64,000 bases of DNA from Acidimicrobiales bacterium. GTDB lineage: Bacteria > Actinomycetota > Acidimicrobiia > Acidimicrobiales > DATDAH01. Location: positions 186,001 to 250,000 of the forward strand of contig JAEUJM010000001.1 in NCBI GenBank assembly GCA_016794585.1. Direction: 5' to 3'. The position numbers and the translations under genes were made by a program. The stretch's first letter is position 1. Every line of letters begins with the position of its first letter. Below the pieces are notes generated by a model. It ran no database searches and was not told the DNA's origin. It saw only the letters and a list, made by a program, of their open reading frames with translations. This document shows, piece by piece, positions 7,497-16,660 of the stretch.

Positions 7497-10400
7497 GTGC
7501 CAGGGGGGAGGACACGACGCCGCGTGGCGTACGCGGCCGCCTCGGTAGCGGTCGTGGTGGCCACGCTTCCGGTCACCGTGGGCGCCGGGACGAACGAGCC
7601 CCCGCCCGCGCTGATCTCGACGTGGTCCGACACGGTGGACCTGTTCTGGCCGTTGGGGATCGCTGCGGCCGGAGACGGCTCCGTCTATGTCGCGGACACG
7701 AACAACAACCGCGTGCTGCGGTACAGCGCGGCGCAGGCCCTCGAGGACCAGTGGGGCACGCTCGGGTCGGGAGCGGAGGAGCTCGACCGCCCGGTGGACG
7801 TCGCCGTCGCGCCGTCGGGCGACGTTTACGTGGTCGACCAGGACAACGACCGCATCAAGCGCTTCACCGCCGAGGGCGACTACGTGTCCCAATTCGCGAC
7901 GGGTGCAACCCACGTCGGCGAGGTGAGCTCACCGGACGGCATCGACGTGGCCCCGGACGGCACGGTGTGGGTGGCCGACGGCCGCGTCTGGCACCACAGC
8001 GCCACCGGGGCGCTGCTCGGGGGCTGGGAGGACGGCCTCGACGAGCCCGACGACGTCGCGGTCGCACCCGACGGTGACGTCGTGGTGGGCGGTGGCGGCG
8101 AGCTGCGTCGGTACTCGCCCCAGGGCGTGAGCCTGGCCGCGTGGGAGGCGAGTGCCGGGCGCATCACGGTCGAGCCCCGGGGGACGATCGCGGTGACGAC
8201 CGGGGCCTCGATGGACCGCTACACCCCAGAGGGTGAGCTCGTGAGCAGCACCGTGCTCGGTGACGCCACCGCCGTCGCGGCGACACCGGACGGGCGGCTG
8301 CTGGCGCTCGCCGAGCGCCCCTTCAGCCACACCGTCCTGGAGTACCAGCCGGCGACCGCGGACCTCGTGCAGGTGGTGCTGCGCGCCGACCGGCGGACCG
8401 CCTCGCCGCCCGAACGCATCCGCTACACCCTGACCGTCCGCAACCCCGGAACCACGGGGCTGACCGGCGTCACCGTCACCGACACCACCGTGCCCCGTTG
8501 CGCGGGGCCGATCGGCTCCCTGGCCGCCGGCGCGGTCCACGAGGTCACCTGCTCGCACGTCGCCGACCCCGCCGACAGCCCGTCGTTCGTCCACACGGCG
8601 ACCGTCGACAGCGACCAGACCGCTTCCGTCGAGTCGAACGCCGTTGCCGTGGCGGTGTCCGGGGTCCGGACGCCGCGGAGCTTCAACGAATGGGAGGTCC
8701 GTCCGGGAGCCGGCGGCATCGACGTCGATCCGGGGGGCGCCGTCCTCGTGAGCCGGGAGGCGTGGCCCACGGGCGCTCCTTCGGTCGCCGTTCACGACCT
8801 CTCGGGCACGGTCACGTCGTCGTGGGACCTCGACCAGTCGGGTGAGAGCGGCGCAGGGCCGCTCGAGGTCACTGACGGCGGCGACGTCCTCACCTCCGGT
8901 CGACGGGCGGACCCCGGCGGACCGTGCGTGCCCGCCAGCCTTGCGGTGACCCGGTGCCCGGTCGTCGATCGGTACAGCCCGTCGGGCACGCTGCTCGACT
9001 CGTTCGACGCCAACGGGCGAGGGTACGGGGAAATGGCCGCCGCGGCCGACGGTCGCACGTACGTCGTGGAGCACCCGGAGACCCACTCCGATGGGATCGG
9101 TAACGTGACCATCGGCACCGCCGGCGTCGGTCGTTTCGAGGCCGACGGCACGCGCTCCGGCTCGTTCCCGACCGATGGCCACGTGCCCGACGGGATCGCC
9201 GCGTCCGGTACGACGCTCTACCTGACGTTCCCGTCGCTCGACGAGGTGCGCGCCTACTCGACCTCGGGCACGCTCCTCGGGACCCTGACCGGCGAGGACC
9301 CCACCAGCGTCGATGTCGACGTCGCCGGCAACGTCTACGTGGCGTGGTCGGGAGACGACCGCCTCTCGGTGTACTCGCCCGCCGGCACCCAGCTGGGGAC
9401 CGTCGAGACGCCGGTCGACGAGCTCGCCGCCGCACCTGGGGGCTCCGTGTACGCCTTGGCGGCGCACCCGGTCGAGGGCGTCGGCATCGACGAGACCGTC
9501 CACATCCGCCACTACTCCTTCGCCATCGCCGGCACGGTGACCGAGGACGACAGCGGGGACCGGCTGCCGGGGGTCTGGACCGTGGCGATCGACGAACAGG
9601 GCCACTTGGCCGACGGAGCGGTGACCGGAGCCGATGGCAGCTACCGGTTGGTCCTGCCTCCGGGTCGGTACAAGCTCCAGTTCGTCGCCCCCGACGGTGA
9701 GCACCTCGGTGAGTGGTTCGACGACGTCGTGCTGGGGGACCCGGACAGCTCGCCCTGGGTCACCGCGGGCGCGGCCACGGCCACGGCGGACGCCTCGCTG
9801 GCACCGACACCGCGCTTCGGCACGCTGGCGGGGACCATCTCGAGCGAAGGTGGTGGCGCCCTCGCGGGAGCGTGGGTCGCGGTCATCGATCTCGACCACG
9901 GCGGGCCGGTGGCCGGCGCCGTCACCGACGTCGACGGCGGGTACTCGATCAGCGGACTGCCGCCGGCGGACTACCTGGTCGCGGTCATCGACCCGGGCGG
10001 CGCACACCGGGTGGAGTACCACGCCGACGCCACGAACCCGGCGGACGCCGGGCTCGTCGCCGTGTCGGCCGGCGACACGGCGACCGTCGACGAGTCGCTG
10101 GCGGCGGTCGCTCCCGCCGGGACCGGCGCCGGTCTCGGGGGGACCGTGACGGCGAGCGGGGGCGGACCGGTGTCCGACGCCTGGGTGGCCGTGGTGGGCA
10201 CCGACGGGCAGTTCGCCGGCGGCGCCGTCACCGACGAGACGGGAGCGTGGTCCCTGGCCGTGGCCCCGGGGAACTACCGCACGTTCGTGATCGACCCCAC
10301 CGGCGGGCACCGGGCGGAGTGGTTCGACGACCAGCCCGACTTCGCGTCGGCCGACGCCGTGGCGATCGGGCCGGGCGCGACCGGCACCGCGGACGTCGAA

Positions 10401-11582
10401 CTGGCCGCCGACGGGGCGACAGGCGCGGTCGGTGGGACGCTCACCGACCAGGGATCCGGTGAGCCCGTCCCGCGCGGCTGGGTGGCGGTCATCGACAGCA
10501 CCGGCACGCTCGTGGGCAGCGATCTCACCGATGCCGACGGCCACTACCTCGTGGACGGGCTCCGCACGGGGTCGTACGTCGTCGGCTTCGTGGACACCCT
10601 CGGCCTGCACGCCTACGAGTTCTTCGCCGATGCCGCCTGGTTCGGCGATGCCGACCCCGTCGCGGTGACCGCCGGAACCACGTCGACCGCTGACGCCGCG
10701 CTCGCGCGCCCGGACCCGCTCGGCTTCGTCGATCCCTGGGGTGTGGCTGCGGCCTCGGACGGGGACGTCTACGTGGCCGACACCGGCAACGATCGGATCA
10801 CGCGGACCGGGGCGAACCCCTTGGCCTTCGGGCGGTCGGGGAGCGGCCCGGGGCAGCTCGACGGTCCGACCGACGTCGCCGTGGCCGGTGACGGGAGCAT
10901 CTGGGTGGCCGACACCGGCAACTCCCGGATCCAGCACTTCTCGGCCACCGGCGTCCACCTCGGTGGCTTCGGCGCCCCGGGGTCCGGGAACGGCGAGTTC
11001 GACCGTCCCCACGGCGTCGCCGTGAACCCGCTGGGTGGGGGGATCTGGGTGGCCGACACCGGCAACGATCGCATCCAGTGGTTCTCGAGCGACGGGACCT
11101 GGCTCGGGGCGTGGGGCACCACGGGCTCGGGACTCGGCCAGTTCGACAAGCCCTACGACGTCGACGTCGTCCCCGCCGGTCTGGGGAACCTCGGCACCGT
11201 GTACGTGGCCGACGGAGGCAGCAACGACCGCATCGCCCGATTCGGGCAGTCCGGCCAGCCCATGGGCTACGTGGGTGGGCCGGGCAGCGGTCTCGGCCAG
11301 TTCCAGGAGCCGTCGGGGGTCGAGGTCGACGGGCTGATCTGGGTCACCGACGACGCCCCGGCGGGCTCACCCGATCGGGTGCAGGGCTTCGGCATCGCGG
11401 ATCGGGCGCTGAAGATCGTCTTCGGTACCGAGGGCACGGGCCCAGGTCAGTTCGACGAGCTCGGCGGTGTGGCGGTGGACGCCGACGGCAGCCTGTGGGT
11501 GGTGGACAGCGGGGTCAACGACCGGGTGAGCGCTTTCACGCCCGTCGGTGGCTTCCTCGGAAGCCTCGCTGCGCCCTTCTGA
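7497..11582 (+). CDS. Large secreted mosaic: NHL propellers, DUF11-like domain and four CarboxypepD-reg-like repeats
   Basis: 1361 residues from GTG 7497, chosen because it gives a clean signal peptide (MPGGRTRRRVAYAAASVAVV); ATG 7422 would add 25 odd residues. Order: NHL beta-propeller repeats (about 35-290; VYVADTNNNRVLRYS), a DUF11-like immunoglobulin-type domain (about 292-388; YTLTVRNPGTTGLTGVTVTD), a second propeller-like region (about 395-675), four carboxypeptidase-regulatory-like repeats of about 100 residues each (about 677-1070; GAWVAVIDLDHGG..., ending in EWF or EYH), then a C-terminal NHL propeller (1075-1361; ADTGNDRIQWFSSDG). No catalytic site or membrane anchor seen, so an extracellular binding or scaffold role is likely. 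Confidence 0.75.
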   Translation: MPGGRTRRRVAYAAASVAVVVATLPVTVGAGTNEPPPALISTWSDTVDLFWPLGIAAAGDGSVYVADTNNNRVLRYSAAQALEDQWGTLGSGAEELDRPVDVAVAPSGDVYVVDQDNDRIKRFTAEGDYVSQFATGATHVGEVSSPDGIDVAPDGTVWVADGRVWHHSATGALLGGWEDGLDEPDDVAVAPDGDVVVGGGGELRRYSPQGVSLAAWEASAGRITVEPRGTIAVTTGASMDRYTPEGELVSSTVLGDATAVAATPDGRLLALAERPFSHTVLEYQPATADLVQVVLRADRRTASPPERIRYTLTVRNPGTTGLTGVTVTDTTVPRCAGPIGSLAAGAVHEVTCSHVADPADSPSFVHTATVDSDQTASVESNAVAVAVSGVRTPRSFNEWEVRPGAGGIDVDPGGAVLVSREAWPTGAPSVAVHDLSGTVTSSWDLDQSGESGAGPLEVTDGGDVLTSGRRADPGGPCVPASLAVTRCPVVDRYSPSGTLLDSFDANGRGYGEMAAAADGRTYVVEHPETHSDGIGNVTIGTAGVGRFEADGTRSGSFPTDGHVPDGIAASGTTLYLTFPSLDEVRAYSTSGTLLGTLTGEDPTSVDVDVAGNVYVAWSGDDRLSVYSPAGTQLGTVETPVDELAAAPGGSVYALAAHPVEGVGIDETVHIRHYSFAIAGTVTEDDSGDRLPGVWTVAIDEQGHLADGAVTGADGSYRLVLPPGRYKLQFVAPDGEHLGEWFDDVVLGDPDSSPWVTAGAATATADASLAPTPRFGTLAGTISSEGGGALAGAWVAVIDLDHGGPVAGAVTDVDGGYSISGLPPADYLVAVIDPGGAHRVEYHADATNPADAGLVAVSAGDTATVDESLAAVAPAGTGAGLGGTVTASGGGPVSDAWVAVVGTDGQFAGGAVTDETGAWSLAVAPGNYRTFVIDPTGGHRAEWFDDQPDFASADAVAIGPGATGTADVELAADGATGAVGGTLTDQGSGEPVPRGWVAVIDSTGTLVGSDLTDADGHYLVDGLRTGSYVVGFVDTLGLHAYEFFADAAWFGDADPVAVTAGTTSTADAALARPDPLGFVDPWGVAAASDGDVYVADTGNDRITRTGANPLAFGRSGSGPGQLDGPTDVAVAGDGSIWVADTGNSRIQHFSATGVHLGGFGAPGSGNGEFDRPHGVAVNPLGGGIWVADTGNDRIQWFSSDGTWLGAWGTTGSGLGQFDKPYDVDVVPAGLGNLGTVYVADGGSNDRIARFGQSGQPMGYVGGPGSGLGQFQEPSGVEVDGLIWVTDDAPAGSPDRVQGFGIADRALKIVFGTEGTGPGQFDELGGVAVDADGSLWVVDSGVNDRVSAFTPVGGFLGSLAAPF

Positions 11583-11585
11583 CGT

Positions 11586-11604
11586 CAAGGGCGGGCGCCC
11601 CTTG
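11586..11604. terminator. Bidirectional hairpin between convergent genes
   Basis: Inverted repeat CAAGGG-cgggcgc-CCCTTG sits in the 23 nt between the stop of the mosaic protein and the stop of the convergent 91-residue gene. Position supports a shared terminator. Confidence 0.5.
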
Positions 11605-11605
11605 C

Positions 11606-11881
11606 CTATCCGAAGGGGTTGCCCTCGGCGGAGACCTTGGCGGTGTCGTCCGCGGCGTCGGCGACGTCGACCTTCAGGACGGGCTGACCCTCGACGCCGT
11701 CGATGCGCAACCACTCCGAGTCATTCAGCGGGAACGGCACCATCTGGGTGCGGAAGAGGATGTCGGTGATCTCGCCCTTCCAACCGTCGCCCTCGAGCTG
11801 GGCGACGAGGTGGCAGGTGGCGAAGGAGTCACCGACGCTGGTGACGAGGTTGGCCGGGCCGTCGTAGACGTTGTCGCTCAT
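11606..11881 (-). CDS. Conserved-looking small acidic protein, function unknown
   Basis: 91 residues from ATG 11881. I do not recognise a family. It is acidic, with no signal or membrane segment, and looks like a beta-rich single domain (CHLVAQLEGDGWKGEITDILF; SEWLRIDGVEG). There is no Shine-Dalgarno site; instead a TAGAGT -10 element lies 8 nt before the ATG, suggesting a leaderless mRNA, and the strongest DosR-like palindrome in the window (11919-11934) lies 37 nt upstream. It may therefore be a hypoxia- or dormancy-induced protein, which is inference from the promoter alone. Confidence 0.7.
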   Translation of the reverse strand: MSDNVYDGPANLVTSVGDSFATCHLVAQLEGDGWKGEITDILFRTQMVPFPLNDSEWLRIDGVEGQPVLKVDVADAADDTAKVSAEGNPFG

Positions 11882-11918
11882 GGGCGCGCACTCTAGGAGC
11901 GCGCCACGCAGTGACGCC

Positions 11919-11934
11919 AGGGACCAAAGTCCCT
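11919..11934 (-). promoter_or_regulatory. DosR-like box upstream of the 91-residue gene
   Basis: AGGGACCAAAGTCCCT is a near-perfect palindrome matching 13 of the 14 core positions of the mycobacterial DosR consensus GGGACTWWAGTCCC. It ends 37 nt before the start codon of the gene at 11881, with TAGAGT between, as expected for an activator site just upstream of a -35 region. Confidence 0.6.
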
Positions 11935-11941
11935 GCTGGCA

Positions 11942-13402
11942 CTACGCCTCCGGTGGCGCGGCGGCGGCGTGGCGGCCGGCGAGGCGGCCGAAGAAGGTGG
12001 CGTCGCCGATGGACAGGCCGGAGGCGTACGTGCGGCCCTCGAGAGGGAGGCCGGCGGCCACCCGTCCGGCGGCGTACAGGCCGGGGATGGGCTCGCCGGC
12101 GGTGTCGAGCACCTCGCCGGAGGCCCTGGTGGCGAGACCGCCGAAGGTGAAGCCGGCGTAGATCGAGCTGGCGGTGGTGCAGTCCAGCGCGCCGTAGGGG
12201 CCCTCGCCCAGCGGACGGAGGAACTCGGGGGCCTTGTGGAACAGCGGGTCCTCGCCCTGCGCGGCGAAGCGGTTGTAGGTCTCGACCGTGTGCTGCAGCT
12301 GGCCCTCCGGGATCCCGAGGGCGGCCTCGAGCTCGGCGATGGTGTTCTCCACAGCGGCGACCTTGTGGAACGCCTGGGTGGGCCCGTGGATGTCGTCGTC
12401 GAGGATGATCCAGCAGCGGCCGTCGGCCCGGCGCAGCATGGCGTCGGTGGTGCGCCCGACGTAGGCGTCCTCGTTGATGAAGCGCTGGCCCTGGGCGTTG
12501 ACGAGCACGCCCATGCAGTGCGTCCCCGGTGGGTAGATGGCGTTGACCACGAGGCCCTCGCTCATGTTGGCCACGTCGGCGCCCGCACCTTGGCCCACCC
12601 GGATGCCGAGGCCGTCGTCGGCGGGGGAGGCCGCCTCCCAGTTGCAGTCGAGGAGATCGGGCGCGTGCTCGGCCAGCATCTCCTTGTTCATGATGAAGCC
12701 GCCGGCGGCGAGGACGACCCCGCGGCGGGCGCGGACGTGGATGGTGGTGCCGTCGTGGTCGGCCACGAGGCCCACGACCCGCCGGGTGGCCGGGTCCTGC
12801 ACGAGGCGCTCGACCCGGCACTCGTTGACCACGAGGGCGCCGGCGGCGTGGGTGGCCTGGAGGAAGAACTCCATGAGGTAGCCGCCCACCTCGCCCGGCC
12901 GGGCCGGCTTGTGGCCGCGCGGCGCGGGGACGGCGTGCTCGACGAACGGGTGCACCTTCTCGTTGCCGCTGTAGTAGAGCGTCTCCTCCCCGAAGGGGTG
13001 GGTGGACTTCTCGGCGGCGTACGAGTCGGCGAAGTCGACGCCCAGCGCGCTGACCCACTCGAAGTGCTCGACGCTGCCCTCGCAGTAGAGGCGCACCTTC
13101 TCCTCGTCGGCGTTGCGGCCGGCGGCGAGGCGCACGTGCTTGATCATCTCCTCGACGGGGTCGTCGAAGCCGCAGGCCTGCTGCACCCGGGTCCCCCCGC
13201 CGAAGTAGATGACGCCGGTGGAGAGCGCCGTGGTGCCGCCGCCGCGGGTCTGGCGCTCGAGCACGAGGGTGTCGACGCCGGCACGGGCCGCCTCGATGGC
13301 GGCGGAGGCGCCAGCGCCACCGTGGCCGACGACGACGACGTCGGCCTCGTGGTCCCAGGCGGGGACCTCGGTCGGCGGGATCGAGCGGGTGTCGGTGGTC
13401 AC
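11942..13402 (-). CDS. FAD-dependent dehydrogenase, KstD / fumarate-reductase flavoprotein family
   Basis: 486 residues from GTG 13402; TACGAT lies 6 nt upstream. The N-terminus has a Rossmann FAD loop (VVVVGHGGAGASAAIEAA, residues about 20-37), then an ERQTRGGGTTALSTG block and a C-terminal FAD segment IPGLYAAGRVAAGLPLEGRTYASGLS. This is the flavoprotein family of 3-ketosteroid-delta1-dehydrogenases, fumarate reductases and urocanate reductases. No covalent-FAD or heme domain is present. Steroid activity cannot be shown: no other steroid-degradation gene is near. A longer upstream ORF extension (to 13528) is basic and low-complexity and is not used. Confidence 0.8.
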   Translation of the reverse strand: MTTDTRSIPPTEVPAWDHEADVVVVGHGGAGASAAIEAARAGVDTLVLERQTRGGGTTALSTGVIYFGGGTRVQQACGFDDPVEEMIKHVRLAAGRNADEEKVRLYCEGSVEHFEWVSALGVDFADSYAAEKSTHPFGEETLYYSGNEKVHPFVEHAVPAPRGHKPARPGEVGGYLMEFFLQATHAAGALVVNECRVERLVQDPATRRVVGLVADHDGTTIHVRARRGVVLAAGGFIMNKEMLAEHAPDLLDCNWEAASPADDGLGIRVGQGAGADVANMSEGLVVNAIYPPGTHCMGVLVNAQGQRFINEDAYVGRTTDAMLRRADGRCWIILDDDIHGPTQAFHKVAAVENTIAELEAALGIPEGQLQHTVETYNRFAAQGEDPLFHKAPEFLRPLGEGPYGALDCTTASSIYAGFTFGGLATRASGEVLDTAGEPIPGLYAAGRVAAGLPLEGRTYASGLSIGDATFFGRLAGRHAAAAPPEA

Positions 13403-13433
13403 CCGCCGATCGTAGGACGGCGGGCGGGGCGCC

Positions 13434-13823
13434 TCAGGCGCCGGCGGGCGCCGGCTTCGGCGGCGGCTCGTGGAAGGCCTTCTCCCAGCCCTTCTCGGCG
13501 AGGCGCTGGCCGACCCGGCGGCCGACAACGACGCCGACGGCGATGGCGACCGCCCAGCTGACCGCGAGGGACAGCGGGGTGTCGGGATCCATCGGGTCGG
13601 GCGACTCGTTCGTGCCCGTCACCTTGGCGAAAGCGAACTTCACCACCTGGTGGGACACGAGGGCGGCGACGCTTCCCGACGAGAAGGCGACGACCTTCCA
13701 CAGCACCTTGCGGCCCGCCTCGGAGGCCTCGGGGGCGAATTCGTTGGCCACGGCGACCGACCCTGCGATCGCGAACTTCCGGGCCGCTCGTTTCGCCATC
13801 TTCGCCGATCGGTCTCGTGCCAT
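13434..13823 (-). CDS. DUF4235 membrane protein
   Basis: 129 residues from ATG 13823, with TAGGTT 6 nt upstream (leaderless type). The protein has the DUF4235 layout: a hydrophobic N-terminal half (VLWKVVAFSSGSVAALVSHQVV), then a second helix (SLAVSWAVAIAVGVVVG) and a basic RRVGQRLAEKGWEKAFHEPPP tail. Two membrane helices, inner membrane. Function unknown; the family is common in actinomycetes. Confidence 0.75.
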   Translation of the reverse strand: MARDRSAKMAKRAARKFAIAGSVAVANEFAPEASEAGRKVLWKVVAFSSGSVAALVSHQVVKFAFAKVTGTNESPDPMDPDTPLSLAVSWAVAIAVGVVVGRRVGQRLAEKGWEKAFHEPPPKPAPAGA

Positions 13824-13851
13824 GACCGCAACCTACCCAACGGGGCGGGGA

Positions 13852-15261
13852 TCAGCCGCCGGGACTGGGGCGGGCGTCGAGACGGATGCGTTCGCCGTTT
13901 CGGGCCACGACCGCGGGCAGGTCCAGGTCGCGGTCGACGGCCTCGGCCAGCGACTCGGCCGCGTCCGGCTCGCCGTGCACCACGAACACCGTCTCGGGTG
14001 GGGTGGTTCCGGTCGCGAGCCAGGCGAGCAGGTCGTCGCGGTCGGCGTGGGCGGACAGCACCACCCGAGCCACCTCGGCGCGCACGCGGTGGTACTGACC
14101 GAACATCTTGATGGTGCGCGCCCCCTCGGCGAGGGCGGCGCCGCGGGTGCCAGGGGCCTGGAAGCCGACGAGCACGACGGCGTTGCGGGGATCGCCGAGG
14201 CGGGCGGCGAGGTGGTGCAGGATGCGCCCGCCGGTGGCCATGCCCGAGGCCGACACGAGGATGAACGGCCCGTGGCGCTCGTCGAGGGCCTGGGACTCCT
14301 CGCGGGTGTGGGCCTGGTGGAGCTGGAGGTCGCTGAACAGCGGCTGGTCCCACAGCTCGGGGCGGATGTCGCGCTCGTGCGCGGACGCCGCCTCCGTGTA
14401 GGCGGCGAGGGCCCGGCTGGCCATCGGGCTGTCGACGAACACGGGGAGGGCGGGGACCCGCCCGGCGCGCTGGAGCTCCTGGAGGTGCCAGAGCACGACC
14501 TCGGTGCGGTCCACCGCGAAGGCCGGGATCACCATGACGCCGCCCCGTGCCGCGACCCGGGTGATGACCTCCGCCAGGCGGTCGGGGGCGTCGCTCTCGG
14601 GTCGGGACTCGTCGCCGTAGGTGGACTCGACGAGCACGAGGTCGGCCTCGCCGAGGGGGTCGGGCGGCGGCAGGATCGGGTGGTCGTGGGGGCCGAGGTC
14701 ACCGCTGAAGGCGACCCGTCGGTCACCGAGGCGCACCGACAGCGAGGCGGCACCCAGGATGTGCCCGGCCCACCGCGGGGTCACTCCGACACCGGGGACG
14801 ACTTCGGTCTCGCGTCCCCACGGCAGGTCGACGAACTGCTCGAGCGACGCCCGGGCCTGGTCCTCCGTGTAGAGCGGCAGCGCCGGGTCGTGCTTCGAGT
14901 AGCCCCGGCGGTTGGCGAAGCGGGCCTCCTCCTCGTGGAGGTGGCCGCTGTCGGGGAGCACGATGCCGGCGAGGGTCCGGGTGCCCGACGTGGCGTACAC
15001 GGGGCCGGTGAACCCGTCCTGCACGAGCCGCGGCACGTACCCGCAGTGGTCGACGTGGGCGTGGGTCAGGACGACCGCGTCGAAGGTCGAGGGGTCGAGC
15101 GGCAGTCGGAGCCAGTTCCGCTCCCGCAGGCGCTTGGGCCCCTGGTAGAGCCCGCAGTCGACCAGCACCCGGTGCTCACCGGCCTCGACGAGGAACTTGC
15201 TGCCCGTGACCGTCCGGGCCGCGCCCAGGAACGTCAGCGTCGGGGGCAGGGGCCGTTGCAC
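13852..15261 (-). CDS. Beta-CASP metallo-beta-lactamase-fold nuclease-like hydrolase
   Basis: 469 residues from GTG 15261. The metal site HAHVDHCG (about 67-74), with later His/Asp ligands (GHILGAASLSV, FSGDLG), is followed by the beta-CASP module, with ESTYGDE, the motif C region SASGMATGGRILHHL and a C-terminal RNA-specificity-type domain ending VFVVHGEPDA. This matches the YSH1/CPSF73-like RNases found in bacteria. It lacks the extra domains of RNase J. A DosR-like box (15296-15311) lies 34 nt before its GTG. Acts in the cytosol on RNA by family; the exact target is unknown. Confidence 0.85.
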   Translation of the reverse strand: MQRPLPPTLTFLGAARTVTGSKFLVEAGEHRVLVDCGLYQGPKRLRERNWLRLPLDPSTFDAVVLTHAHVDHCGYVPRLVQDGFTGPVYATSGTRTLAGIVLPDSGHLHEEEARFANRRGYSKHDPALPLYTEDQARASLEQFVDLPWGRETEVVPGVGVTPRWAGHILGAASLSVRLGDRRVAFSGDLGPHDHPILPPPDPLGEADLVLVESTYGDESRPESDAPDRLAEVITRVAARGGVMVIPAFAVDRTEVVLWHLQELQRAGRVPALPVFVDSPMASRALAAYTEAASAHERDIRPELWDQPLFSDLQLHQAHTREESQALDERHGPFILVSASGMATGGRILHHLAARLGDPRNAVVLVGFQAPGTRGAALAEGARTIKMFGQYHRVRAEVARVVLSAHADRDDLLAWLATGTTPPETVFVVHGEPDAAESLAEAVDRDLDLPAVVARNGERIRLDARPSPGG

Positions 15262-15295
15262 GGATCCACCATCCCTTCACCAGGGGCCACGAGCC

Positions 15296-15311
15296 AGAGG
15301 CGAACGTCCCG
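15296..15311 (-). promoter_or_regulatory. DosR-like box upstream of the beta-CASP gene
   Basis: Read on the minus strand the site is CGGGACGTTCGCCTCT, close to the DosR pattern KGGGACTTNNGNCCCT but with a weaker right half. Spacing to the start codon is 34 nt, the same as the other boxes. GATGGT lies at -12 to -7 of the GTG. Confidence 0.45.
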
Positions 15312-15373
15312 GAAGGCCTGTCCCGGACGGCGCGGGGGTAGCAAGATGGGACCGACGCCGGTTTGGGGGGCGC

Positions 15374-16660
15374 ATGGCCGATCCCGAGGAGGGCGTGGTC
15401 GTCGTGACCATGCCGCAGATGGGCGAGACCGTGACCGAGGGGACCGTCACGTCCTGGCTGAAGGGGCCAGGTGACGCGGTCGTGGAGGACGAGCCGCTGC
15501 TCGAGATCTCGACCGACAAGGTGGACGCCGACGTCCCCGCGCCGGCGGACGGCGTGCTCGACGAGGTGCTGGTGGCCGAGGGCGAGACGGTGGCCATCGG
15601 GGTGGCCATCGCCCGCATCCGCACCGCGGGGGCGGCGCCGGTCGAGGCGGCGATCGCGGACGACGTCGGGCTCGCGGTCGACGAAGTGGCGCGCGCTCCC
15701 ATGCCCGCGCTGGGCACGCCCACGGCATCGGCACCGTCGTCGACCTCTTCTTCGATCTCTTCGTTGACCTCGGCGCCGGCCCGCGCGTCGGCCGACGGGA
15801 GCGGCCCGGCTGCGTTCCGCTCGCCGGTCGTGCGCCGCCTGGCCGCCGAGCACGACCTCGACCTGACGGGACTGACCGGCTCCGGGGCCGGTGGTCGGGT
15901 CACGAGGGACGACGTGCTCGCCGCCATCGCGTCAGCCGACGGGGCGGGTGCCGCCGCGGCGGACCCGGACGTCGAGCACGTGGTCTTCACGCCGCTGCGC
16001 CGCACGATCGCCGAGCGCATGACCGCCTCGCTGGCCACGGCGGCCCACACGCTCGTCGTCGCCGACGTGGACTACCAGGCGGTGGCCGGCCCGCGGGAGG
16101 CCGGCGGCTTCACGTGGCTGCCCTTCATCGCCCGGGCGGTCGTGGACGCGCTGGCGGACTTCCCCCTCGTCAACGCCCGGGTGGCGGGCGACGGGCTCGA
16201 CGTGCACACGAGCGTCCACCTCGGCATCGCCGTCGACCTCGACTTCCAAGGCCTGGTCGTCCCGGTGGTGCGGGGCGCCGACCGGCTGCGCCTGCCGGCG
16301 CTGGCCGAGGCCATCGCCGAGCGGTCGGCGGCGGCCCGGGTCCGTTCGATCGGGCCGGACGACATGGCCGGCGGCACCTTCACCCTCACCAACGCCGGCC
16401 GCTACGGGACCCTGCTCACGGGCCCGATCATCAACCAGCCGCAGGTGGCCATCCTCTCCACCGACGGCGTCAAGGTCCGGCCCGTCGCCGTGGAACTGGA
16501 CGGCGGGGGCCACGGATTGGCCTTCCACCCGGTGGGCAACCTGGCCCTCTCGTTCGACCACCGGGCCATGGACGGCGCCTACGCGTCCGCCTTCCTCGCC
16601 CGCGTACGCGAGTTGCTCGAGACGCGGGACTGGTGGGCGGAGACCGGAGGCAGTCCATGA
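15374..16660 (+). CDS. 2-oxoacid dehydrogenase E2 (dihydrolipoyl acyltransferase)
   Basis: 428 residues from ATG 15374. Domains in order: one lipoyl domain (residues about 8-85; lipoyl Lys in EISTDKVDAD, about 51), a Ser/Ala-rich linker, a peripheral subunit-binding domain (about 148-190; SPVVRRLAAEHDLD), and the acyltransferase core ending with the catalytic SFDHRAMDGAY (His about 396). It transfers the acyl group to CoA. It overlaps the E1 gene by 4 nt (ATGA). E3 is not encoded here. The partner E1 has branched-chain-type features, but substrate class is not certain. Confidence 0.9.
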   Translation: MADPEEGVVVVTMPQMGETVTEGTVTSWLKGPGDAVVEDEPLLEISTDKVDADVPAPADGVLDEVLVAEGETVAIGVAIARIRTAGAAPVEAAIADDVGLAVDEVARAPMPALGTPTASAPSSTSSSISSLTSAPARASADGSGPAAFRSPVVRRLAAEHDLDLTGLTGSGAGGRVTRDDVLAAIASADGAGAAAADPDVEHVVFTPLRRTIAERMTASLATAAHTLVVADVDYQAVAGPREAGGFTWLPFIARAVVDALADFPLVNARVAGDGLDVHTSVHLGIAVDLDFQGLVVPVVRGADRLRLPALAEAIAERSAAARVRSIGPDDMAGGTFTLTNAGRYGTLLTGPIINQPQVAILSTDGVKVRPVAVELDGGGHGLAFHPVGNLALSFDHRAMDGAYASAFLARVRELLETRDWWAETGGSP

